DNA of 64,000 bases from NCBI RefSeq assembly GCF_022664455.2, contig NZ_JAKRKC020000001.1:2609001-2673000 (forward strand), written 5' to 3'. The stretch comes from Actinomadura luzonensis (lineage in GTDB: Bacteria; Actinomycetota; Actinomycetes; Streptosporangiales; Streptosporangiaceae). A program made the position numbers and the translations under genes. Positions 33,164 through 41,240 of the stretch are shown piece by piece (the stretch's first letter is position 1; every line of letters starts with the position of its first letter). The notes below the pieces were generated by a model. The model searched no databases. It was not told the DNA's origin and saw nothing but the letters and a program-made list of their open reading frames with translations.

Positions 33164-34024
33164 TCAGCTCAGCGCGATGGCGGCCACCCCGCCGAGGATC
33201 ACCCCCGCCGCCAGCAGCCGCCGCGCCAGGTCGCCCTCGGCCAGCAGCCGCCCGCCCAGCACCACGGCGATCAGCACGCTGATCTCCCTGGCCGGCGCCA
33301 CCACGGTCACCGGCGCGAGCGTGAACGCGATCAGCACCAGCAGGTACGACACGAAGATCAGCACGGCCGCCCCGGCGATGCGCCACCGGTGCTCCCGCCA
33401 CACCGGCGCGACGAGCGCCCGCCGCCGCGCCCCGAGCGCCACCGGGGCGAGCGCCAGCGCGCGCCCCACCTCGCCCAGGTAGATGAGCGTGACCGGGGCC
33501 ACCCCGAAGGGCCCCACCACCTGCGAGTCCCACACCGTGTACGCCGCGATGAACACCCCGATCACCAGCCCGGCCGTCACCGAGCGCAGGTCGCCGCGGG
33601 CCGTGCCCCCGCCGAGCAGGAACACCCCCACCCCGACCAGCACGATTCCCGCCACGTTGGCCGCCGACGGCCGCTCGCCGAGGAACAGCACCGCGACCAG
33701 GCTCGCCAGCATCGGCCCGGTGCCCCGCGACACGGGGTAGACCACCGACAGGTCGCCGTGGCCGTACCCGCGTTGCAGCAGCACGAAGTACCCCATGTGC
33801 AGCGCCGTGCTGCCGCAGACCACCGCGAGGTCCCGCCAGGACGGCAGGTCGCCCGTCACCACCAGGAACCCGGCGAACAGCGGCGCCCACACCGCCGCCG
33901 AGGTCACCGCCACCAGCCAGACGAACACCAGGCCGTCGGCCCGCGAGGAACGCTTGCTCAGCAGGTTCCAGGTGGCGTGGGCGACGGCGGCGACGAGCAC
34001 GAGGAGCAACGCCCAGGGACTCAC
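33164..34024 (-). CDS. DMT superfamily transporter (EamA domains)
   Basis: A 286-residue membrane protein with about ten helices; starts MSPWALLLVLVAAVAHATWNLLSK, including the AHATWN motif common to one EamA branch. Mid-sequence SVVYPVSRGTGPMLASLVAV and the second repeat's REISVLIAVVLGGRLLAEGD are conserved in this group. GTG start at 34024 faces the histidine-phosphatase gene 57 bp away. The substrate is unknown. It is not similar enough to the transporter at 31.1 kb to look like a recent duplicate. Confidence 0.9.
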   Translation of the reverse strand: MSPWALLLVLVAAVAHATWNLLSKRSSRADGLVFVWLVAVTSAAVWAPLFAGFLVVTGDLPSWRDLAVVCGSTALHMGYFVLLQRGYGHGDLSVVYPVSRGTGPMLASLVAVLFLGERPSAANVAGIVLVGVGVFLLGGGTARGDLRSVTAGLVIGVFIAAYTVWDSQVVGPFGVAPVTLIYLGEVGRALALAPVALGARRRALVAPVWREHRWRIAGAAVLIFVSYLLVLIAFTLAPVTVVAPAREISVLIAVVLGGRLLAEGDLARRLLAAGVILGGVAAIALS

Positions 34025-34081
34025 CCCGGGACCCTATCTCCCGGCGAGCCCCGGCGGGCGAGCGGATAGGCTGTGCCCACC

Positions 34082-34720
34082 ATGGCTGAAACCACCGTCG
34101 TCCACCTTCTGCGCCACGGTGAGGTGCACAACCCGAAGGGCATCCTGTACGGCAGGCTGCCCGGATACCACCTGTCCGAGACAGGTCAGCTCATGGCCGA
34201 GACGGTCGCCAAGGCGGTCGGCGGCCGTGACATCGTCGCCATCTTCAGCTCGCCCCTGGAGCGGGCCCTGGAGACCGCGGCCCCGCTCGCCGACAAGCTG
34301 GGCCTGGAGATCCAGCGGGACGACCGCCTCCTCGAAGCGGGAAACCTGCTGGAGGGCCGGCCCGTCGCGCAGGGGGTGGGGTTGTTCCGCGACTGGCGCA
34401 ACTACCGCTACTTCTGGAACCCGCTGCGCCCGTCGTGGGGCGAGCCGTACCCGGCGATCGTCCGCCGGATGAAGGCGATGGTCGACGACGCGCGGGCGGC
34501 GGCGCGCGGGCACGAGACGGTGCTCGTCAGCCATCAGCTCCCCATCTGGGCGATCAGGTCGGCCGCCGAGGGCCGCCGGCTCTGGCACGACCCGAGGCGC
34601 CGGCAGTGCGCGCTGGCCAGCCTGACGACGTTCACGTTCGACGGCGACCGGCTCATCAGCGTCGGCTACAGCGAGCCGGCCGGCTCCCTGGACACCGGGC
34701 CGTCCGTGCCCGGCGCCTGA
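34082..34720 (+). CDS. Histidine phosphatase superfamily protein (phosphoglycerate mutase-like)
   Basis: A 212-residue single-domain phosphatase with the RHG catalytic motif LLRHGEVHNP (His about 12), LSETGQLMAE, SSPLERALETAAP, and the second catalytic His in VLVSHQLPIWAIRS. The substrate is probably a small phosphoester. The same gene precedes resA in Streptomyces, suggesting a conserved link to cytochrome c maturation or just a shared transcript. ATG at 34082 is preferred; a GTG at 34073 is also in frame. It ends 77 bp before the thioredoxin-like gene. Confidence 0.9.
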   Translation: MAETTVVHLLRHGEVHNPKGILYGRLPGYHLSETGQLMAETVAKAVGGRDIVAIFSSPLERALETAAPLADKLGLEIQRDDRLLEAGNLLEGRPVAQGVGLFRDWRNYRYFWNPLRPSWGEPYPAIVRRMKAMVDDARAAARGHETVLVSHQLPIWAIRSAAEGRRLWHDPRRRQCALASLTTFTFDGDRLISVGYSEPAGSLDTGPSVPGA

Positions 34721-34749
34721 TCCCGGTGTCCGGAGCGTCGGGGCCCGCC

Positions 34750-34770
34750 GGTAGAGTTGCAAGCTCTACC
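34750..34770 (+). terminator. Hairpin between histidine phosphatase and resA-like gene
   Basis: GGTAGAG and CTCTACC form a 7-bp stem with loop ttgcaag, 30 bp after the phosphatase stop and 28 bp before the next start. It could terminate the first gene or be an operator for the cytochrome operon; the palindromic TTGCAA centre allows either. Confidence 0.45.
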
Positions 34771-34797
34771 GGTTGTAGTACAAGGAGATCTCCCTCC

Positions 34798-35364
34798 GTG
34801 CGCGCCAAGTCCCTCTCCCTCGTCCTCCTGGCCCTGCTGGCCGGAGGTTGCGCCGGCAACCAGAGCGGCCAGCCGCAGGCGGGCGACACCCGGTTCGTCG
34901 CGGGCGACGGGAAGATGCAGGTGTTCGCTGTGAGCGAACGCAAGCCGGCGCCGGCCGTCCAAGGCCCCACCCTCGACGGCGGCTCGGCCTCGCTGGCCGC
35001 GCACAAGGGCAAGGTCGTCGTGCTCAACTTCTGGGCGTCCTGGTGCGGGCCCTGCCGGGCCGAGGCGCCGGTGCTCAAGGAGGTCGCGGCCAAGACCAAG
35101 GGCGCCGGGGTCGAGTTCATCGGCGTCGACTTCAAGGACCGCCAGGCCGACGCGCTGGCCTTCGAGCGCACCGAGCAGACCGGCTACCCGTCGATCTACG
35201 ACCAGCCGGGCAAGGTCGCGCTGGCCTTCCAGGGCACGGTGCCGCCCGCGGCCATCCCGTCCACGCTGGTCATCGACGAGCAGGGCCGCATCGCCGCCCG
35301 CGCGCTCGGCGCGGTCAAGTACACCGACCTGATGAACACCGTCACCAAGGTCCGCGATGAGTGA
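34798..35364 (+). CDS. resA: TlpA/ResA-type thiol-disulfide oxidoreductase lipoprotein
   Basis: Exported thioredoxin-like reductase that keeps apocytochrome c cysteines reduced for heme attachment. The 188 residues have a lipobox LLAGGC (Cys18), a short linker, and an AhpC/TlpA domain (about 50-185) with active site [13 protein letters not shown] (WCGPC), IGVDFKDR and cis-Pro region [15 protein letters not shown] at 34798 has AAGGAG twelve bases upstream. The following ccdA starts inside its stop codon (ATGA). It receives electrons from CcdA through the membrane. Confidence 0.92.
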   Translation: MRAKSLSLVLLALLAGGCAGNQSGQPQAGDTRFVAGDGKMQVFAVSERKPAPAVQGPTLDGGSASLAAHKGKVVVLNFWASWCGPCRAEAPVLKEVAAKTKGAGVEFIGVDFKDRQADALAFERTEQTGYPSIYDQPGKVALAFQGTVPPAAIPSTLVIDEQGRIAARALGAVKYTDLMNTVTKVRDE

Positions 35365-36079
35365 CGTCGTCGCCTCGGGCTCGCTGCTGCTGGCCGTGCC
35401 GATCGCGGTGCTCGCCGGGGTGGTGTCGTTCCTGTCGCCGTGCGTGCTGCCGCTGGTGCCGGGCTACCTGTCGTACGTGACCGGGATGAGCGCCGCCCCC
35501 GGGCGGGGGCGGCTGGTGCTCGGCGCGGGGCTGTTCGTGGCCGGGTTCGGGCTGGTGTTCGTGCTCAGCGGGGCGCTGTTCGGCGGGCTCGGGTCGCTGA
35601 TGCTGCTCAACGCCGGCATCATCACGCGGGTGCTCGGCGTGCTGACCATCGTGCTCGGGCTCGCCTTCCTCGGCGTCGTGCCCGGGCTCATGCGCGACGT
35701 GCGCATCCACCGCCTCCCGGCGGCGGGGCTGGCCGGCGCGCCGCTGCTCGGCGTGGTGTTCGGCCTCGGCTGGACGCCGTGCATCGGGCCGACCCTGGCC
35801 GTGGTGCTGGCACTCGGGCTCAACGAGGGCAGCGCCGGCCGCGGCGCCCTGCTGGCCGTGGCGTACGCGCTCGGCCTCGGGCTGCCGTTCGTCGCCGCCG
35901 CGCTGGCCTACAGCAAGGCGCTGCGCACGTTCCGGGCCATCCGCCGGCACTCCCGCCTCATCACCCGCATCGGCGGAGGCATGATGGTGGCCGTCGGCGT
36001 GCTCCTGGTGAGCGGCCTGTGGGGGGAGATGATCGCGGCCATGCAGGGCGTGATCGGCGCGTTCGAGCCGGTGATCTGA
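35357..36079 (+). CDS. ccdA: Cytochrome c biogenesis protein CcdA
   Basis: Six-helix membrane protein passing electrons from cytoplasmic thioredoxin to the exported ResA-like protein. The 240 residues contain [24 protein letters not shown] (first active Cys) and [15 protein letters not shown] (second active Cys). Length and motifs are normal. It overlaps resA by 8 bp, and its TGA shares bases with the resB ATG (TGATG). Confidence 0.95.
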   Translation: MSDVVASGSLLLAVPIAVLAGVVSFLSPCVLPLVPGYLSYVTGMSAAPGRGRLVLGAGLFVAGFGLVFVLSGALFGGLGSLMLLNAGIITRVLGVLTIVLGLAFLGVVPGLMRDVRIHRLPAAGLAGAPLLGVVFGLGWTPCIGPTLAVVLALGLNEGSAGRGALLAVAYALGLGLPFVAAALAYSKALRTFRAIRRHSRLITRIGGGMMVAVGVLLVSGLWGEMIAAMQGVIGAFEPVI

Positions 36080-37641
36080 TGAGCGTCAAGGAGCTGGAGC
36101 GCGAGCAGGCGCCCAAGCAGGCGGGCTTCGGCCTCACCGGCTGGCTGCGCTGGGCCTGGCGCACGCTCACCTCGATGCGGACGGCCCTCATCCTGCTGTT
36201 CCTGCTGGCGCTCGGCTCCGTGCCCGGCTCGCTGGTGCCGCAGCGCAGCGTCGACCCCGACAAGGTCGCCCGCCTGTACGACCAGAACCCGGCGCTGGCC
36301 GAGTGGTACGACCGCCTCCAGCTCTTCGAGGTCTTCACCTCGGTCTGGTTCGCCGCCGTCTACCTGCTGCTGTTCACCTCGCTGGTCGGCTGCATCATCC
36401 CGCGCACCCTCACCTACGCGCGCGAGCTGCGCCGCAAGCCGCCAGCCGCGCCCAAGCACGTCACCAAGCTGCCCCACCACGCCGTCATCGAGCACGGGCC
36501 CGGCGTCGAGGAGGCCGCGCGGCGGCTGCGCCGGCTGCGCTTCCGCGTGGTCACCGGCGACGGCTGGGTCTCGGCCGAGAAGGGCTACCTGCGCGAGACC
36601 GGCAACCTGTTCTTCCACGTCGCCCTGATCGGCATCCTGCTCGCCATCGGCGCCGGCTCCCTGTACGGCTACCGCGGCAACGTCCTGGTCGTCGAGGGCG
36701 ACGGCTTCGCCAACACCGTGGCCGCCTACGACCGGTTCATCCCGGGCAGCCAGGTGTCGGCCGAGTCGCTGGAGCCGTTCTCGCTGCAGCTCGGCGACTT
36801 CGCGGTGTCCTACCAGGTCGAGGGCGAGAAGCGCGGCCAGGCGCTCGACTACACCGCGCACCTCAAGGTCAACGACTCCCCGTCCGCGCCCGCCCGGGAC
36901 GTCGACCTCAAGGTCAACGACCCGCTGGAGATCGGCGGCACGCAGACGTACCTGATCGGCAACGGCTACGCGCCGGTCTTCAAGGTCACCGACGGCAAGG
37001 GCCAGGTGGCCTACGAGGGGCCGGTGGTCTGCCTCATCGAGGACAAGGCCACGATGACCTCGGGCTGCGTGCTGAAGGCGCCCGACGCGCAGCCGGCGCA
37101 GCTCGGGTTCCTGCTGCGCTTCCTGCCCAGCAGCGTCGCGCTCCGCGACGGCACCTACGCCTCCGCCTTCCCCGGCGACCTCAACCCCGAGGTGCAGCTC
37201 CTCGGGGCCTTCTCCGGCGACCTCGGGCTGCGCGACGGGCAGCCGCAGTCGGTCTACGAGCTGGCCCCGCCGGAGAAGCTGAAGAAGCTCAAGCCGCTGC
37301 TCATGGGCACCAGCGTGCCCAAGCCGCTCGCCGTGGGGCAGTCCGTCGACCTGCCGGGCGGCGCGGGCAGGCTCCAGTACACCGGCGTCAAGCAGTGGAT
37401 CACGCTGCAGATCGCCTACGACCCCGGGCGGCTGCCCGCGCTGCTGTTCGCCGGCACGGCCGTCGTGTCGATCGCCCTGTCGCTGCTCATCAGGCGGCGG
37501 CGGGTGTTCGTGCGGGTCACCGCGGACGGCGCCGCCGAGGTGGGCGGCCTCACCCGCACCGAAGGCTCCGCGGCGGGCTTCGCCGAGGAGTTCGCCGACA
37601 TCGTCAAGGTTCTATCAGCAGGAGAGAAGGATGTCCGCTGA
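36079..37641 (+). CDS. resB: Cytochrome c biogenesis protein ResB
   Basis: With CcsB forms the System II heme-export and cytochrome c synthetase. The 520 residues have an N-terminal pair of helices (TSMRTALILLFLLALGSVPGSLVPQ), a helix around YLLLFTSLVGCIIPRT, another at FFHVALIGILLAIGAGSLYGY, a large extracytoplasmic domain (about 210-445), and a final helix (LLFAGTAVVSIALSLLI). ATG at 36079 is set by the TGATG overlap with ccdA; the longer open frame upstream is a shadow. It overlaps ccsB by 11 bp. Confidence 0.95.
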   Translation: MSVKELEREQAPKQAGFGLTGWLRWAWRTLTSMRTALILLFLLALGSVPGSLVPQRSVDPDKVARLYDQNPALAEWYDRLQLFEVFTSVWFAAVYLLLFTSLVGCIIPRTLTYARELRRKPPAAPKHVTKLPHHAVIEHGPGVEEAARRLRRLRFRVVTGDGWVSAEKGYLRETGNLFFHVALIGILLAIGAGSLYGYRGNVLVVEGDGFANTVAAYDRFIPGSQVSAESLEPFSLQLGDFAVSYQVEGEKRGQALDYTAHLKVNDSPSAPARDVDLKVNDPLEIGGTQTYLIGNGYAPVFKVTDGKGQVAYEGPVVCLIEDKATMTSGCVLKAPDAQPAQLGFLLRFLPSSVALRDGTYASAFPGDLNPEVQLLGAFSGDLGLRDGQPQSVYELAPPEKLKKLKPLLMGTSVPKPLAVGQSVDLPGGAGRLQYTGVKQWITLQIAYDPGRLPALLFAGTAVVSIALSLLIRRRRVFVRVTADGAAEVGGLTRTEGSAAGFAEEFADIVKVLSAGEKDVR

Positions 37642-38692
37642 ACAACTCGCCGAGCTGAGCGACCTGACCGTCGTCGCCGCGGTGCTGCTCTACGTCCTCG
37701 GGATGGTCGCCTTCGCGACGGAGCTGGCCTTCGGGCGCTACGTCGCGGGCAAGAAGGCTGCCACCGGCGCTGCCGCGGGGGCTGAGGGCGCCGCGCTGGC
37801 CGCCGCCAAGCGGCCCGTCGCGGTCGGCGCGGCCGGGGCCGACGGGCCTGAGGGGGCCACCGGCGTCCTCGACGCCGACGCCCCCGCCGACGCCCCCGCC
37901 GACACCGTCACCGGCGCGGCCGCGAACGCCCCGGCCGAGGCCGGGCAGGGCGGCGTGACGGCGCCGTCGCCGCTGGCGGCGCGGGCCGGCACCGTCGCCC
38001 TCGCGCTGGGCTGGCTCGGCTGGGCCGCCAACCTGGCCGCCATCATCACCCGGGGCCTGTCCGCCGGCCGGTGGCCGTGGGGCAACATGTACGAGTTCGT
38101 GGTGGCGATCTGCTTCGCCGCCGTCACGGCGTTCCTGCTCACCCAGCTCCGCCACAACGTGCGCTTCCTCGGCGCGTTCGTCATGGTGACGGCCGCGCTC
38201 GGGCTGGGCCTGGCGTCCAAGGTCTTCTACACCGCGGCCGGCCCGGTGGTGCCGGCGCTGAACTCGTACTGGATCGCCATCCACGTGACCGCGGCGATCA
38301 TCGCCAGCGGGCTGCTCACGCTGGCGGGCGTCGCGGGCGTGCTCTATCTGGTGCGCGGCGAGGGCATGTCGCGCCTGCCCGCCCGCGAGGACCTGGAGCG
38401 GGTGGCGCACCGGGCGATCGTGTTCGCGTTCCCGCTGTGGACGTTCGCGGTGATCGCCGGCGCGCTGTGGGCGGACCGCGCCTGGGGCCGCTACTGGGGC
38501 TGGGACCCCAAGGAGGTGTGGTCGTTCATCACGTGGGTGGCCTACGCGGCCTACCTGCACGCGCGGGTGACGGCCGGCTGGAGGGGGAAGGCCGCCACCG
38601 TCGTGCAGCTCGTGGCGTTCGGCTGCCTGATGTTCAACCTGATCGGCGTCAACATCTTCATCAGCGGCCTGCACAGCTACGCCGACGTCTGA
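37631..38692 (+). CDS. ccsB: c-type cytochrome biogenesis protein CcsB
   Basis: Heme-handling subunit of the System II synthetase. Residues 1-35 include the first helix; residues about 40-115 are an Ala/Pro/Asp-rich linker; the core follows with further helices, the tryptophan-rich WGNMYEFV, His residues for heme, and the diagnostic WD segment GRYWGWDPKEVWSFITWVAY. The C-terminus FNLIGVNIFISGLHSYADV is typical. 353 residues. Final gene of the resA-ccdA-resB-ccsB operon. The linker is longer than I expect for the family. Confidence 0.96.
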   Translation: MSAEQLAELSDLTVVAAVLLYVLGMVAFATELAFGRYVAGKKAATGAAAGAEGAALAAAKRPVAVGAAGADGPEGATGVLDADAPADAPADTVTGAAANAPAEAGQGGVTAPSPLAARAGTVALALGWLGWAANLAAIITRGLSAGRWPWGNMYEFVVAICFAAVTAFLLTQLRHNVRFLGAFVMVTAALGLGLASKVFYTAAGPVVPALNSYWIAIHVTAAIIASGLLTLAGVAGVLYLVRGEGMSRLPAREDLERVAHRAIVFAFPLWTFAVIAGALWADRAWGRYWGWDPKEVWSFITWVAYAAYLHARVTAGWRGKAATVVQLVAFGCLMFNLIGVNIFISGLHSYADV

Positions 38693-38699
38693 GCCGGGC

Positions 38700-39008
38700 T
38701 CAGGCCTCGTCGCCGCGCAGCCGCCGGTCGAGGTCCCGCAGGAAGTCGGGGTCGTCGTCGGGCCCCTTCGGCATGCCCGGGCCGTGGGTGACCGGCCAGG
38801 CCTGCCGGGGCGCCCGCGGCCGGCCGCGGGCCATCCAGACCAGGCCGCCGACGAGCGGGATCAGCACGACGACCATGATCCATAGAGCTTTTGGTACGTT
38901 CCGAACCTCATCTTCCGGAGTGGTGACGACGTCGAAGAGCGAGAAGAGCCAGAAGGCCAGCAGCGCCAGGCCGATCAGAACACCTGCCATGCCCGAACTG
39001 TAAGCCAT
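38700..39008 (-). CDS. PLDc_N domain membrane protein
   Basis: A 102-residue protein with two membrane helices (about 6-28 and 42-60) forming the phospholipase-D N-terminal-type domain: LFSLFDVVTTPEDEVRNVPKALWIMVVVLIPLVGGLVWMARGRP is the expected pattern across positions 21-64. No nuclease domain is present. The tail is acidic and hydrophilic. Convergent with ccsB, 7 bp apart. Similar genes follow ccsB in Streptomyces; function unknown. Confidence 0.85.
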   Translation of the reverse strand: MAYSSGMAGVLIGLALLAFWLFSLFDVVTTPEDEVRNVPKALWIMVVVLIPLVGGLVWMARGRPRAPRQAWPVTHGPGMPKGPDDDPDFLRDLDRRLRGDEA

Positions 39009-39126
39009 CCGCGACGTGATCGTGCTTCCCGATGTCCCATTTCGGGTGACTAGGGGAAGATCCGCGTCGTACGGTGGTACCTGAAACGGCGGAGCCCACG
39101 GGGTTCCACGGGCGTTGAGAGGTGCG

Positions 39127-40131
39127 ATGGCCTTTTCTCAGGACAAGGGCCGGCATCGTCGTGGTCGCTGGTGGCGGCGTGGGTCGTACCTCTTCTCGCG
39201 GCGGTCCGAGGCGCCCAGGGGAGCGGACCGTTCCTTCTGGTCCGACGTCCGTGAGAAGCCCAGGGAAGCGCCCGACGGCCCCGCCGAGGGTGAAAGGGTC
39301 AACGGGGCAGGGCGAGGCCGCAGACCGGGCGCTGAGCGGCCGGAACACCGCTCCTGGCCGGGCGCGGAACACCGTCCCGAGCAGCAGAGCTGGGACGGCT
39401 TCGCGCTCCGCGAGCGCCCCGAGCGACTGCCGGCCGCCGTCCTGGAACGTCCCCGCTACTCCTGGTACGACTTCGAGCTCGACGACCGCCCGCCGCGCGC
39501 CGAGCCGCACCGCCCGGACGCTCCCTCCCTGGGCGACGGCCTGCGCCACTGCGGGAAGCTGGAGTCCATCCTGCACCGCCAGTGGGACGCCCGGCAGGGC
39601 CCGCCGCCGCCCGACGTGGTCCGCGCGGTGGAGAGCCTGGCCCGGCTGCCCGACCGGCTGAAGGAGAAGCTCGCCGAAGGGCTGGAGGGCATCTACGTCG
39701 GTCCTGGCGGCGTCCCCGACCTCGACGACATGGGCTACTTACGCGGCGCTCCGCTGCCCTCCGGCCGCGCGACCTGGGACATCTGCGCCGGCGCGTACGG
39801 CGACCGGAAGATCGTCGTCGGCGACCGTCCCTCGCCGACCCCCGACGTGATGATGCACGAGGTCGGCCACGCCATCGACGACATCGACTCGGCGTACGGC
39901 GCCTGGGTGTCGGACTCCCCGGAGTTCGTCTACCTCTACGAGAAGGCCCGGCCCATCCTGGCCTCCGCCTTCCACCGCCAGGGCGGCGGGCTCGGCCGCA
40001 AGGAGTTCTTCGCCGACGCCTTCGCCGCCATCGCCGCCCGCCAGCGCCCGGCGCTGGTCGACATGCTCGGGGGTGACACGCGGATGGCGCTCGACGTCAT
40101 GCTGTTCTTCAACCGGCGCTACGGAATCTAG
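39127..40131 (+). CDS. Putative zinc metallopeptidase, anthrax lethal factor-like C-terminal domain
   Basis: A 334-residue protein with no signal peptide. Residues 1-125 are Arg/Pro/Glu-rich and likely disordered. Residues about 135-334 look like the ATLF catalytic fold: GLEGIYVGPGGVPDLDDMGY, WDICAGAYGDRKIVVGDRP, the zinc-binding HEVGHAIDD (HExxH, about 243) and, about 50 residues later, KEFFADAFAAIAARQRP, whose Glu would be the third ligand. ATG at 39127 (AGAGGT upstream) is used; a TTG at 39115 is possible. A small acidic protein gene follows 11 bp downstream. Target and export route are unknown; a regulatory protease is an alternative to a toxin. Confidence 0.65.
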   Translation: MAFSQDKGRHRRGRWWRRGSYLFSRRSEAPRGADRSFWSDVREKPREAPDGPAEGERVNGAGRGRRPGAERPEHRSWPGAEHRPEQQSWDGFALRERPERLPAAVLERPRYSWYDFELDDRPPRAEPHRPDAPSLGDGLRHCGKLESILHRQWDARQGPPPPDVVRAVESLARLPDRLKEKLAEGLEGIYVGPGGVPDLDDMGYLRGAPLPSGRATWDICAGAYGDRKIVVGDRPSPTPDVMMHEVGHAIDDIDSAYGAWVSDSPEFVYLYEKARPILASAFHRQGGGLGRKEFFADAFAAIAARQRPALVDMLGGDTRMALDVMLFFNRRYGI

Positions 40132-40142
40132 GTGATTCGGTC

Positions 40143-40385
40143 ATGTACGTCATCCGGCTCGCGGACGGGACCGTGCGCGTTCCGCAGAGCCTGACCAGCG
40201 AGGACGGCCGGCTGATCGGCAACGCCTACGCGGAGCTGCGGCCGGGCGATCCGGACTACGAGCGATGGCTGGCCGAGTCACTGACGGAGGAGGAGCTGGA
40301 GGAGCGCCGCCGGCGCTGGGAAGAGGAGAACGACGACCTGGAGCGCGAGTTCCTGGCGTTCAAGGCGCAGCAGGAGGACGCCTGA
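40143..40385 (+). CDS. Small acidic coiled-coil protein of unknown function
   Basis: An 80-residue protein starting MYVIRLADGTVRVPQSL; the C-terminal half (about 42-80) is a highly charged helix (LTEEELEERRRRWEEENDDL) likely to form a coiled coil. It is 11 bp after the putative metallopeptidase gene with a GGTGA ribosome site, so probably cotranscribed. An inhibitor or partner role is conceivable but no evidence beyond position supports it. Confidence 0.7.
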   Translation: MYVIRLADGTVRVPQSLTSEDGRLIGNAYAELRPGDPDYERWLAESLTEEELEERRRRWEEENDDLEREFLAFKAQQEDA

Positions 40386-40409
40386 GGGTCACCGGCGGGA
40401 CTCCGGACA

Positions 40410-40438
40410 GGCGCCAGCCACGGTCGGCGGTTGGCGCC
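40410..40438. terminator. Hairpin between the small acidic gene and bldC
   Basis: GGCGCCAGCC and GGTTGGCGCC form a 10-bp stem with one G-U pair and a 9-nt loop, 25 bp after the plus-strand stop. It can serve the convergent bldC too. Confidence 0.65.
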
Positions 40439-40542
40439 GCCCCGTGCTCGCCGTACGCAAGTGTGGCCGGGAAGCACGCGAAACTCGGGTTCCGCAGGCG
40501 GTGACCCTGCCGGGTCGCAGGATCACCGTCTCGGACGGAACG

Positions 40543-40764
40543 TCAGACGCGCGGGGACTCACCTGCTGGCCTGTCGGCCGTGAGAACGTCCTCGCCTCGG
40601 AGAAGGGCGTGCACTTCCGACTCGCGGAAACGCCGGTGCCCTCCGGGGGTGCGGATACTGCTGATGCGGCCTGCCGCAGCCCAGCGCGTAACCGTCTTTG
40701 GGTCTACCCGGAAGAGGGCGGCAACCTCTCCAGGGGTCAGCAGACGCTCGCTGCTACTCTCCAC
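40543..40764 (-). CDS. bldC: Developmental transcriptional regulator BldC
   Basis: A 73-residue MerR-type winged HTH that binds DNA as cooperative head-to-tail oligomers; in Streptomyces it delays differentiation. Seen: LLTPGEVAALFRVDPKTVTRWAAAGRISSIRTPGGHRRFRE across residues 8-48, matching BldC with the conserved PGGHRR wing. GTG at 40764 is preferred because GGGGGAG lies six bases upstream; TTG at 40767 is the alternative. The 206 bp to the divergent DUF4229 start hold its promoter region. A second BldC-like gene lies at 14.0 kb. Confidence 0.92.
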   Translation of the reverse strand: MESSSERLLTPGEVAALFRVDPKTVTRWAAAGRISSIRTPGGHRRFRESEVHALLRGEDVLTADRPAGESPRV

Positions 40765-40900
40765 CAATCTCTCCCCCTCGCATCCCGCTTCCTGCCAGCG
40801 GGCGGACAGGTAACCAGTGTGTCGAGCGAAGCCTGATTTATCCGTGGTTTTCGGAGAAGATCACGGGTTGTTATCAGCTGACTGCCCGATTGTTATATGA

Positions 40901-40919
40901 TAGAGCCTCTTTGGGGCTC
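40901..40919 (+). promoter_or_regulatory. Hairpin and AT-rich promoter-like region between bldC and DUF4229 gene
   Basis: AGAGCC and GGCTCT pair across a 7-nt loop just after an unusually AT-rich stretch (ttgttatatgat, ending at 40900) that could supply a -10 box for the plus-strand gene. The hairpin would lie near the start of the message. The assignment is tentative. Confidence 0.3.
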
Positions 40920-40970
40920 TCGTGGGTGTTTCTTTACGAAACTCCCTAACTGGGAACAGTAGCAGCGCAC

Positions 40971-41240
40971 GTGCCCGATGCGAAGAGCGACCGGGACACA
41001 GGTCCGAGTAACCTCGAAGCCGTGCATCCCGTTCTCGTTTACACCGCGTCACGCATCGGCCTGTTCGTCGTGACCCTCGGGGTCTTGCGCCTGCTCGGCC
41101 TGCAAAACCCGCTGGTGCTCATCGCAGCGTCGTTCTTGATCAGCGGAGTGGCCAGTTACGTCCTGCTGTCCAAGCAGCGCGACGCCATGAGCGCGCGAAT
41201 CAGCGACAGGCTCGACCGGCCGAAGCCGCAGGACGACTAG
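40971..41240 (+). CDS. DUF4229 small membrane protein
   Basis: An 89-residue protein with two membrane helices (about 22-43 and 47-65; VLVYTASRIGLFVVTLGVLR, PLVLIAASFLISGVASYVLL) and a basic/acidic cytoplasmic tail, the DUF4229 pattern found beside menaquinone genes in actinobacteria. GTG at 40971 is used; a GTG before HPVLVY at about residue 18 is possible. Its stop shares CTAG with the stop of the convergent propeller gene. Function unknown. Confidence 0.85.
   Translation: MPDAKSDRDTGPSNLEAVHPVLVYTASRIGLFVVTLGVLRLLGLQNPLVLIAASFLISGVASYVLLSKQRDAMSARISDRLDRPKPQDD

Noticed and set aside
31116..34024. Two neighbouring EamA genes as a recent duplication
   Set aside because: N-termini and conserved motifs differ too much; they belong to different EamA branches.
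34750..34770. Hairpin before resA as a Rex or heme-responsive site
   Set aside because: It lacks the TGTGAA/TTCACA arms and matches no operator I know; kept only as a terminator or unknown site.
40444..40836. 130-codon plus-strand frame over bldC
   Set aside because: Overlaps the clear BldC gene on the other strand and has no recognisable features.
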